Assembly: GCA_022592435.1 (NCBI GenBank)
Contig: JABYQS010000472.1
Span: 1 to 21,387 of the forward strand
Direction: 5' to 3'
DNA from: Cerioporus squamosus
Taxonomy: Eukaryota; Basidiomycota; Agaricomycetes; Polyporales; Polyporaceae
Length of the DNA: 21,387 nt
Shown here: positions 1-8,075 of the stretch, piece by piece
Layout of the letters: every line of letters starts with the position of its first letter
How positions within the stretch are numbered: the first letter of the stretch is position 1
Made by a program: the position numbers and the translations under genes
Notes under the pieces: generated by a model
What the model saw: the letters and a program-made list of their open reading frames with translations, nothing else
The model's database searches: none
Told to the model about the DNA's origin: nothing

Positions 1-717
<717 letters not shown>

Positions 718-958
718 GGGTACTTGATGTGAGGAGTCAAGGCCGCAGGCCGAGCAAGATATATGCGCACCGTCCGCCATCCCGGCCCAGATCCCGGCTC
801 GTCTCGACCGGCGTGAAAATTCGTGCTAGATCGTCTCAGGCCGTCAGTTCGGCGTGGACTGTCGTGTGAAGGGCTCGCCCGAGTGTCTCAAGGCCGCTCC
901 GATGTCGTCAAAGATTCACGGAAGATATATGTGCAGAGGAATGTGAAGGTGGCTCAGA
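718..958. other. Upstream region of HEM13, no gene
   Basis: This stretch lies upstream of the minus-strand HEM13 start. An AT-rich atatat motif at 759-764, about 45 bp before the ATG, could serve as a core promoter element, but it is weak. A similar gatatatgtg motif lies near 923. The open frames here are short and show no recognisable protein. I see no other feature before the MITE-like element begins near 959. Confidence 0.4.
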
Positions 959-982
959 AGTAGTGGATGACTTCCCATAAGA

Positions 983-1010
983 ATTTACGGACGTCCTGAC
1001 GTCCGTAAAT
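983..1010. repeat. Perfect inverted repeat, 12-bp arms with 4-base loop (left subterminal hairpin)
   Basis: atttacggacgt at 983-994 is followed by cctg and then acgtccgtaaat at 999-1010, an exact reverse complement. It overlaps the left terminal repeat of the MITE-like element and shares its core with the right hairpin at 1347-1370 and the single copy at 1139-1150. Confidence 0.9.
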
Positions 1011-1101
1011 GCTGGATCAGGGCTAACGGCCGAGATGCCGAAGGCAGATTCAGACTCCGCTTCCAAGCGCCCGGCCGTAGACACGTCAAGCGCTCAGAGT
1101 C

Positions 1102-1129
1102 TAGAAGGGGGGGTCGACCCCCCCTTCTA
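1102..1129. repeat. Perfect 28-bp palindrome centred on TCGA
   Basis: tagaaggggggg (1102-1113), tcga (1114-1117) and cccccccttcta (1118-1129) form a perfect palindrome with no loop. Its arms contain seven-base G and C runs. It sits inside the MITE-like element, about 140 bp from its left end, and could extrude as a cruciform or hairpin. Confidence 0.9.
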
Positions 1130-1346
1130 AACTTCAGCACGTCCGTAAATCCTCGCTTAAGCTCGCTTAGGGCGTCGGGGGGACTCAAAAGGCAGTCGCC
1201 ATCATTACAAATCCTGTTGGCATCAACATATACCGGATTGGGTGCTGACAAATGCTGACATAAGAGTCCCACCGAGGATGAACCGTCCAGCGTCTAATTA
1301 TCCAGCGCCCAAGATACCCGGGCGAGATCAAACTCCGCAAGCGAAG

Positions 1347-1370
1347 TTTACGGACGAAATCGTCCGTAAA
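1347..1370. repeat. Perfect inverted repeat, 11-bp arms with 2-base loop (right subterminal hairpin)
   Basis: tttacggacga at 1347-1357 and tcgtccgtaaa at 1360-1370 are exact reverse complements separated by aa. This mirrors the left hairpin at 983-1010 and overlaps the right terminal repeat of the MITE-like element. Confidence 0.9.
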
Positions 1371-1394
1371 TCTTATGGAAAGTCATCCAGTACT

Positions 1395-1632
1395 GCGTGT
1401 CAATGCATGTATTACAGCCCTGCCAGAATAGGCAACTCTAGCGCCTGGCAGTCAGATCTCAGACTTACTACGCATCGTGTTTGAACAAAGTTGAGTTCTG
1501 GGTCGCAGACCAAATCAAACGCGCAGTCAATCTCAGAAATGATAGAAGAACAATCAAGTACATAAATCAACAGTAGAGTCATCGCTGCGAGCCTGCAGGG
1601 AGCCATCGCCGGACCCCCGCAACCACTGACCT
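1395..1632. other. 3' flank between MITE-like element and orphan gene, nothing recognised
   Basis: AT-richer sequence between the right end of the MITE-like element and the stop codon of the minus-strand gene that ends at 1633. It is probably the 3' untranslated region of that gene. No open frame with recognisable content is seen. Confidence 0.35.
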
Positions 1633-2976
1633 CTACATTGCTCCGGAGACCACCTCAGCCAACTCCTTCTGCCGCTTCTTCTCCTGCTTTGCAGCCTTGG
1701 CGGCCCGCCAGTCAAACGCCAGCCTTCCAGCCTTCGCCAGATCCTCCTTCACCTCCACCACGAGCGCCCGCACCTCCTCGTCTGACATGCCCAACAAAGC
1801 ACGCTGCCACACGGGAACCTCTTTGGCGTGGTTCACAGCCGCCTCGCTCGGAGACAGTGTAGTGGCGGAGAGACGATCCTTGACCTCCTCCATTATGAAT
1901 CGCACCGGCATGCCTTCAACACCGGTCCATTCCTGTACCGTCCTGCCGCGCAGGATTTCCCTGGCGCGTCGCTGAGCATGACCAACGAAGAGGAGCTCCG
2001 CGTGCTCCTTGTCCTTTCCGAAGAACTTGAGAGCAGCATCTAGCTTTTCCTGGCGGTTCTCGGAGCTGGCAAACACAGAAGACGCCGCGGTGGCGGGCGG
2101 TTTGAACGTCGGGTTCTGAAGGTATCGGATAAAGTCCCGACGCATCGGGCGAGAGTCAACGCGTTCCTTGCATGAGGCTTTGTATTCCGAGGATCGGTAT
2201 CGCGCCACTAGGGGGAGGACGAAGGGCGAAGTAGCTATCCACTCGAAGATGTCCTCTTGGGTCGCGAAGCCTTGCTCCCATCTGTGCATGGATAGATCGA
2301 AGAAGGCGACAATGTCGCGCATGGAAGTCGAAAGGTAGTACGTCTGTGGCGGGGCCGTTTGGATGGGCTCTGCAAGCTGTTCCATAGATGCGCATCGTCA
2401 CAACCCGCTCATCTCGCCTGATGGATGGTACGGCCTGGTGGGGTGAAAGGCGACGCACCTTCAAGCCGAGAATATTGAAGGACAGCCCAGCGGTTTGTGC
2501 GAGCAACCCGAGGAAGAAGCCAAGGTCCCCATAGGATGTGTAGAACACGGTGCGGTCCCACTGGGCGTGGTCCTCGCAGACGTTGACATCGACCTGGAAG
2601 AACACCTTCCCGTCCCCAAGCGTCAGTTCGGAAGCCTCCTCTCCGCCTCCCGCCATCGCACACGCGCCGGCTACCTCCTCAAACGCATTGACTGGGATGG
2701 CGTAGTTGCTGGTGCGGTTCCCCTCCATTGGGACGCTGCACGTCGCGCGCAGCGCGCTCTTGACCTCATCGAGTGTGAATCGCTCGCGGGGCTCGCTCAC
2801 GACGAAGTCCAGGTCACCATGGTCCGCCTTGCCCGACATTCGGGAGAAACGGCCACATAGGTGTACAATTCCTGCAGAATGGGTATGAGGCGTGATTTCA
2901 GCGCGTCGTAGAGGGCAGGAGGCATCCTGGGGAAGGTCGCGTCGGGGAGGAGGAGTTTGAACGCGTTTCCGCCCAT
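1633..2976 (-). CDS. Orphan fungal protein with nucleotidyltransferase-fold motifs, one apparent frame break
   Basis: The minus-strand model is exon 1 2976..2459, an 82-bp GTGCGT..ACAG intron (2458..2377) and exon 2 2376..1633 (TAG). It gives about 420 residues once one missing base is allowed at 2837-2841. The product opens MGGNAFKLLLPDATFPRMP, then ELYTYVAVSPE, and after the break KADHGDLDFVV (DLD at about 55-57) and FFQVDVNVCEDHAQWD (D at about 130). A GG[N/S] motif, a DxD pair and a later single Asp is the arrangement of the Pol-beta-like nucleotidyltransferase superfamily. The C-terminal half (FDLSMHRWEQGFATQEDIFEW onwards) is helical, ending in a Lys/Glu-rich segment. I recall similar uncharacterised proteins in other fungi but cannot name a substrate. 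The ATG at 2976 is chosen because it places the GGN motif at the extreme N terminus. The fold is an inference; that the gene is real is well supported by the intron and by the restored phase. Confidence 0.75.
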
Positions 2977-3358
2977 CTTGAGTATGGTTAGGGGGTATCT
3001 GAAGGCAGAGGGGGTATAGCGGGTGTTGTCAAACAGAAAGTATGCTTTATAGGCGAGCAGACATCTCTGCAGCAATGACTCCGGTCATGGTTTGCTGCAG
3101 CAGGCTGCAGCAGGCTGCAGCCTGCTGTGCACAGACCGATGTTGATTGTTCGCGCGTAGATTAGATCGCAATGCTGGTCTGCTCGAGATAAGATTACACA
3201 GGTGGCTTGACGCCCGGACAAGACTGCACCCTTGGAACGAACATCCGTCTTGACGCGTAGGAATTATCGTTTGTACACGCTCCTCTGCATCGTGTCATTA
3301 CGCGCTGCTCTCTCTCGCACCCCCAGCATCGCACAAAACTTGTCTCCTTTCATACACC
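2977..3358. promoter_or_regulatory. Shared divergent promoter region between the orphan gene and the histone-fold gene
   Basis: These 382 bases separate two divergently oriented starts (minus-strand ATG at 2976, plus-strand ATG at 3359), so both promoters must lie here. The region contains a 10-base tandem repeat with a 20-bp palindrome (3094-3127) and CT-rich stretches (about 3302-3350) just before the plus-strand ATG, typical of fungal 5' leaders. No clear TATA box is seen on either strand. Core elements cannot be assigned from sequence alone. Confidence 0.5.
3094..3127. repeat. Short tandem repeat (unit caggctgcag) ending in a 20-bp palindrome
   Basis: The unit caggctgcag occurs at 3101-3110 and 3111-3120, with a partial copy at 3094-3100. 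The last copy joins cctgctg to make cagcaggctgcagcctgctg (3108-3127), a perfect 20-bp palindrome centred on the PstI-like ctgcag. It lies about 120-150 bp upstream of the orphan gene start. Confidence 0.85.
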
Positions 3359-4771
3359 ATGGCTCTGTCGTCAGGCTTCACAACTATGTCGGCGGACGGC
3401 CGCCACTCTCTCGGCGGCACGACTTCAGGCTTCAACTCCGACATCGACGAGGAGGAGGAGGTGGACCAGCTGGACTCCGGGCTGGATGAGGAGGAATCAG
3501 ACGGGATGGAACCGGAGGTGGAGGAAGAGGAGAGTGCGTCTGCTGCCAAAGGGCGGAGGAGAAACTGGGTGCTCGTACGCCCGGCCATACACTCATACCA
3601 CAAGACCGCCTAGACACCATGCTACAAGCGGAAGGTACGTGGCTCGTGCTTGACCCTCTACTTACCCGGTTAAAGCTTCAACATGGCTAGGTGCTGGGCC
3701 TCATATGTCCAAGGAGGCCGTGTATATGTTATCCATAGCTACCGTGAGTACATATACTCCCCGTATGGGCGGTTTCTGACGCCTGAGGGCCACAGGAGGA
3801 GTTCGTGAAGAAGCTGGCAGAGGCAGGCTATCAGCAAACGGTTTCTGAGAACCGTCAACATGTACAGTATCGAGACATGGTATGTCGCACTCGTGCCTAT
3901 TGCTCGTTAGCTCCCTTACCTCTGCATATAGCCAATGTGGCGCACAAGCGTTCAGAATTCAAATTTCTTGACGGTACGCAGCGTGCCCTTGCGCACTTAC
4001 ACGCGAATCTCATATCAAACCAGACACCATTCCCAAACCAATAACTATCGTGGAAGCCATGCAACGCCGCGCAGCGAAGGAGCGTGAACTGCTTGAAGGT
4101 GACCCTGCCATCTCTGCCGCTATCCCCTCATCTCCCCCCTTCTATCCCTTACAACCTGGGAGCGTCTCCATTGGCCCAAGTGCAAGTGCGAGCACAAAAG
4201 CGAAGGCGAAAACCAGGCAGTCCCTTGCTGCCAGTGCGCAGACCAACGGCCAGCAGACCAACGGCAGCGCAAGTGCAGCGGCAACTCCGTCCCCTAGTGT
4301 CAACGCGAATACTAGTGCCAGCGCAGCTCGGAGCTCCCGCCAACGTGACCGCCGAGGACGATGGAGCAACGGACCATCCGCGAACGGTTCACACGAAGGG
4401 ACGCCGAGCAGTACAGCAGGGACGGAGAGAAGTGCGCGTATCCGCAATAGGTCCACACGCGCGCGAGAAGCCGCCGAGGCCGCTCAGTCCCATGGTCGCA
4501 GCTCGCATGCGAACGGCACTTCCCCGCTGCACAACGGACACAGCGCCAGCACCCCTAATGCCGCCCACGGTGAGTCAGACCGTCTTGAAGATTCGGTAGC
4601 CAGTCGCTCATCCCGTTCCTGCCAGAATCCGCCAGCTTTGCTGGACAGCAGGAGCAATGGGCGCCGGGTCAGGCCGTAGGCCCTGCCAGCGGTTTCCTGG
4701 AAGACGGAAACGTGCTCGTGAACGGCAATACAGGACGGACAATCTACTCGCAGCAGCGCCCTCCAGCATAA
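3359..4771 (+). CDS. Histone-fold protein, Dpb3/CHRAC1 type (CBF/NF-Y-like), two apparent frame breaks
   Basis: Exons are 3359..3634, 3691..3743, 3796..3879, 3932..3973, 4024..4569 and 4626..4771 (TAA), with 50-56-bp introns. Allowing one missing base at the G run 3551-3553 and one at the GG 3879-3880 (splice junction) gives exactly 383 codons. The protein has an acidic N-terminal part (DEEEEVDQL, EVEEEE), a basic patch, then a histone fold at about residues 73-155: RTPGHTLIPQDRLDTMLQ, MSKEAVYMLSIATEEFVKKL, HVQYRDMANVAHKRSEF and KFLDDTIPKP. The VQYRD/FKFLDD pattern fits the H2A-like partner of DNA polymerase epsilon (Dpb3) and of the ISWI/CHRAC remodeller (CHRAC15) better than NF-YC or NC2-alpha. 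The remaining 220 residues are Ser/Ala/Asn/Thr-rich and probably disordered. It should act in the nucleus, paired with a Dpb4/CHRAC17-like partner that is not in this window. The choice between polymerase epsilon and a remodeller cannot be made from sequence. Confidence 0.85.
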
Positions 4772-5022
4772 CCTCGATAGGACTCGTCATATCTGCGTCT
4801 TTCTTCTCTTGGTGCAACTCTTCACTGCTATCCACACTTCTGTTGTCGTCCTCAATTCCACGGGAAACTCGCTATCGTAGGTGTGTGCTCACACGACTCA
4901 TGGATGTGCAAATGAGCTGGACATTCACATCAAAATGCAATAGGCAATAATGTACAGTGATATCGTATCGTACACGAACGTCCTCGCAGTGCGTCAAGGT
5001 CCTTGCTTTGGGAACTCCGGGT
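4772..5022. other. Convergent 3' region between the histone-fold gene and Hsp20
   Basis: The 251 bases between the plus-strand stop (4771) and the minus-strand stop (5023) must contain the 3' ends of both transcripts. AT-rich words such as caataggcaataatg (about 4937-4951) could contribute to polyadenylation, but no canonical signal is clear. No gene is seen. Confidence 0.4.
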
Positions 5023-5654
5023 TTACTCGACGTTCACCTGGACACTGCCGGTGTCCGTCGCCTTCGGGATCGTGACGGTGAGTACGCCATCCGACAGCTT
5101 CGCCGTGACCTTGCTGCTATCCACGGGTTGCGGGAGTACTACCGTGCGGGTGAAGCTGGACGTTCCGGTGAACACCCGCTCTGTCGAGATGGCGGTCTGC
5201 TCGGGGTTCTGTGGTGCTGTCACTGCAAACGAGTCGTCAGTTCTCCTGTCCGCGGAATAGAAGGAGGGCGTAGAGCGCACGTACCTTCGGTGGATGATGA
5301 TGTGGGCTGCTGACCCTCGGTGGAGGCCTGGGCCTGTTGTGCCTGCTGGGGCTCGGCCGAGCGGCTGAAGACCTTGCCCTCGATGGTCAGCGTCCTGCCG
5401 CCGTCCCCGATGCGAACGTTGACGTTCTCCTTCTTGACCCCGGGCAGCTCTGCCTCGACGACGTAGGTGTCTCCTTGCTCGGAGACGTCGATGGCTGGCC
5501 TGATGGATGTTGGTGAGGTGAAGAAGGGGTCGTCGAAGAAGGCGCGTGTTGAGGGGTAGCCCAAGCTACCGTAGGTAGAGGGACGGCCCAATGGCTCCTC
5601 AAGCATGCGGAAGAGAGGGCGCAGCTCGCGGAAGAACTGGCGGGTGAGCGACAT
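5023..5654 (-). CDS. Small heat-shock protein (Hsp20 / alpha-crystallin family)
   Basis: This is an ATP-independent chaperone that holds unfolding proteins, usually as large oligomers in the cytosol. The minus-strand model is exon 1 5654..5285, intron 5284..5223 (GTACGT..TTTGCAG, CTGAC branch site) and exon 2 5222..5023, giving 189 residues. The start MSLTRQFFRELRPLFRMLEE is the usual short helical N-terminal arm of fungal Hsp16/Hsp20. The alpha-crystallin domain runs from IRPAIDVSEQGDTYVV (about 51) through ELPGVKKENVNV and RTLTIEGKV, and closes with FTRTVVLPQPVD and AKLSDGVLTVTIPKA (164-178), the family signature A-x-L-x-[ND]-G-V-L. A Gln/Ala/Ser-rich insert (about 97-135) replaces the loop before the dimerisation strand; the intron falls in it. 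A second in-frame acceptor 6 bases downstream (after 5217) would drop two residues. The TATA and heat-shock-element-like sites upstream support heat regulation. Confidence 0.93.
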
Positions 5655-5760
5655 GGTGATGAGTGGTAGAGTGAGAAGGGTTGTTGTGGTGGGTAGTGTT
5701 CGTTCGAGGGTATACGTATCTGCAGTGAAAGCGTTGTCGGCGGTGGGTGCTCAGGTGAAG

Positions 5761-5768
5761 CTTATATA
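5761..5768 (-). promoter_or_regulatory. TATA-like box of the Hsp20 gene
   Basis: Reading the minus strand, tatataag lies about 107 bases upstream of the Hsp20 ATG and about 25 bases downstream of the heat-shock-element-like site. Spacing and order fit a stress-inducible TATA promoter. Function is inferred. Confidence 0.55.
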
Positions 5769-5791
5769 CCTCACGACATACGCACAGAGGA

Positions 5792-5804
5792 GAACTGTCC
5801 AGAA
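5792..5804. promoter_or_regulatory. Heat-shock element-like site (three alternating nGAAn units, one mismatch)
   Basis: gaactgtccagaa fits GAAnnTTCnnGAA with a single mismatch (GTC for TTC in the middle unit). It lies about 140 bases upstream of the Hsp20 ATG, next to the TATA-like box, where an Hsf1 site would be expected. A short motif can arise by chance; the position beside an Hsp20 gene is what makes it credible. Confidence 0.5.
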
Positions 5805-6207
5805 CTAACGGCTGGGCCCATGATTACCCCAGACCGCGGAGGAATGCCGCAGACCGTCGGCGTTCGTCCGCTTTCGTCATGGCACAAGTCATGCATGAGA
5901 CGCGCCGACGATCGAGACAGATCCAGAGTCCGATCTCGCTGGAAGGTCGTCGAAGCGCCCGACACGTGGCTCTGCGACGTCTGCCAAGTATGGAAGGTTA
6001 GAACTTCCAAGTACCCCGAGGGGCAAAAAAACCACAGTATGCACGGTTCCCATGGCCAGGGGCATGATAGGTAGTCTGAACGGTATACAGGCATCACCAG
6101 GATATTCATGCGTGCACGGACAGATGTGATAAGATACAACTATGGTACACGAAAAATACTAAGAACCAAGAGCATAATCAACAGTAAGATGCAAAAGAAA
6201 TGTCCCA

Positions 6208-7596
6208 TCAGTCCTTCCCTGGCCACTCAACGACCCACAGAGCCTGGACCATGTGCTCTTGGTCGTCGTCGTCCTCGAACTTCAGCTTGTACATCGGTAT
6301 CTGCTTGCCGTTCTGCCCGCCCTACAACAGCAAGCGATCAGCGAGGATCCTACGGGCACAGGGTTATCAGCGGCAGGCTGCTCACCCGACTGGTTGCGTT
6401 CAGGTCTCGCGGGTTGGCGATGACCTCTGCACGGTAGAAGCAGCTCGTATCCGGATACAGCGCCATGACCGTAGATCCCGCAGCAAACTCCGGGTACGCG
6501 TTCAGATGCGTGGCACTATCGGGCGGTGCGTTCGGGTCTGGTAATGGAATGATGGCACGCAATGTTGTGTTGTACCGCCTGGATAGCATACGTGTCAGCG
6601 GGCCTCGCATTATGGAATGATGAATGGAGGGACGCACTGTCCTGGTGCACCATCCTCTTGTGGCTCGGGATCCTGGACTTCGTAGCTGTAGATTTTCGTG
6701 AGCCACTACCCGCGTGAAAGGTCCAATGTCCATCCGACATACCGGTTCTTGTCTTGATTGATGCATTTTGTGACAACGGCAAGGATCCATTCCTCGTCTT
6801 TGCCACCGGTAGCACCATCGGCCTTGCTAGTGTTCGTGGGAGGATGGAAGGCGACTTTCCGCCCTTCCTGCAGAGGAAGCTGCGGAGCTAAGGCTTCTCT
6901 GCGTGCCTTTGGCTCGCGTGAGAAGGTGCTTGTTGTCTGTGGGCCGACTGAGGCCCTTGGGGGCACGGTGATCGACATGGACCGTGTCGGCGTGGCCACT
7001 GCGGGCGTGGGTGCAGGCGCCACAGAGGGAGAGTGTGGTCTTGGACGCTTGTTGCGTTTCTCTACGGGAAAAAGTCAGTCGCGCTGGAACAGAGTGCATC
7101 GAGACGTGTTGACCTTGCATAGGTGGCTCGGGTGGTGCCTGACGAAGCGCGGTCAGGATCCCGATCTTCTCCAGAAGTTGGTTGGCGACCCTGATAAGTG
7201 AGTGAGTTGCGTGACGGATAAAGTACAAGGACGACACGTACTCGGCGTCGTTCTCTGCGTTGGCTTTGAGTTCGGTGAGGCCAGATATGAGCTTCTTGTA
7301 TATGCTCTTGACGCCGTCAATGCCCTCGGCGGGGAGGGCATCATCCAGTGGCCATTGTGAGAGCAAGCGATGTACGCGGCCGATGGTGTCGTCCCGCTCC
7401 TGCTCTTTGAGCATTAAATCGAGCTTGTTCAGCTCCGTCCTGGTCTGGCCCCAGCACTCGAGCTCTGCATCAAAATCGTCCGTTTCGTCAGCATCTCAGA
7501 CACATGGTGGCATTCGCAGACTGTCATCAGGCACACACCGGCGTACTGACCTTCCGAGGACGCAGGCCGTTTGGACGCGCCCCGTCTGCTGGCCAT
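6208..7596 (-). CDS. SGF29: SAGA complex subunit Sgf29 (tandem Tudor H3K4me reader)
   Basis: Sgf29 sits in the SAGA acetyltransferase module and binds H3K4me2/3 through a C-terminal tandem Tudor domain. Minus-strand exons are 7596..7551, 7494..7242, 7190..7114, 7061..6743, 6685..6638, 6578..6386 and 6321..6208 (TGA); all phases close and give 349 residues. The N-terminal helical part contains ELECWGQTRTELNKLDLML and ERDDTIGRVHRLLSQW, followed by a Pro/Thr linker with basic KRNKRPRPHSP. The Tudor region has GRKVAF, EEWILAVVTKCI, RYEVQDPEP, YNTTLRAIIPLP, ALYPDTSCFYRAEV and YKLKFEDDDDQEH. Tyr 289 and Tyr 296 (YPDTSCFY) and Phe 327 with Asp 329 (FEDD) match in spacing the methyl-lysine cage of human SGF29. 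Two details are weaker: the first intron uses a GAG acceptor (7495), and the 51-bp intron 7241..7191 is in frame, so the alternative of reading through adds 17 residues. Confidence 0.92.
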
Positions 7597-8075
7597 GTCG
7601 GGAGGCGGTGGTATATTGCGGGCTGCGGAGGCGGCGCGCGGGTTTATGTGCGGGTGAGGTGAAACGGCGTTGAACTTGTGGTATTCCATCCGACACGCCG
7701 GTTCCGTTGCGGTGGTCCGGGAGAAAGTCCGCGAGTGTAGTTCGATCTCGATCGCCGGCGGTTAGTAGCAGCACGTGACCTGAAAGGTTCAATCGCTAGC
7801 GCCTAGGTGGCGACTCCCGTCTCTCAGTCCACGACCTCCACGTTCGATGATCCATCCTATCATCGGTCCAGGACACGAATACCGTACGTGAGGGCCCCAT
7901 TTTAGGAGCGGTTATATACGTCGTAGCTCATGGCCCGGGAGGGATCACGCAGTACTCATCGCTTGGCTAGTATGATTCCTATGCAGTCTACACTGGTACT
8001 TACATCTTACTTATACACTGATGAATGCGCAAACTATGTGGGGGCCCAAAGGTGTTCGTTCGCTATCGAATGTCA
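7597..8075. other. Intergenic region: SGF29 promoter side and translin 3' side
   Basis: These 479 bases separate two minus-strand genes and should hold the SGF29 promoter and the translin 3' end. A cacgtg core occurs at about 7772 (gcagcacgtgacc), the E-box bound by fungal Cbf1/bHLH factors, about 175 bp upstream of the SGF29 ATG; whether it is used is unknown. No further gene or RNA gene is recognised. Confidence 0.4.

Larger units (their letters stand above)
959..1394. mobile_element. MITE-like element with about 34-bp terminal inverted repeats and TA flanks
   Basis: The left end (959-993) and the reverse complement of the right end (1361-1394) match over about 34 bases with two substitutions and one indel. 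Both begin agta[g/c]tggatgact, followed by a ccataag block and tttacggacg. If TA at 961-962 and TA at 1391-1392 are a target-site duplication, the element is about 430 bp, as in Tc1/mariner-type MITEs. Just inside each end is a hairpin built on the same motif: 983-1010 on the left and 1347-1370 on the right. A further copy of acgtccgtaaat lies at 1139-1150, and the centre holds a perfect 28-bp palindrome (1102-1129). No transposase is encoded, so it would be non-autonomous. The repeats are directly visible; the element class and the exact ends are inferred. Confidence 0.65.
5655..6207. other. Intergenic region: Hsp20 promoter side and SGF29 3' side
   Basis: These 553 bases lie between two minus-strand genes. 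The left part carries the Hsp20 leader, a TATA-like box at 5761-5768 and a heat-shock-element-like site at 5792-5804. The right part is AT-richer (about 6080-6200) and is probably the SGF29 3' untranslated region. The open frames crossing it show no recognisable protein content. Confidence 0.5.

Noticed and set aside
983..1371. Repeated tttacggacg/cgtccgtaaa motifs as a CRISPR array
   Set aside because: The copies are inverted rather than direct, irregularly spaced and in a eukaryotic genome; a MITE-like element explains them better.
7191..7241. 51-bp in-frame segment of SGF29 as coding sequence
   Set aside because: GTACGT donor and TTATCAG acceptor of standard length fit an intron, and removing it gives a smoother helical segment; kept as a stated alternative in the SGF29 entry.
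7781..7794. ggttcaatc resembles a tRNA B box
   Set aside because: No matching A box at the right distance upstream and no cloverleaf pairing could be drawn; it is not reported as a tRNA.
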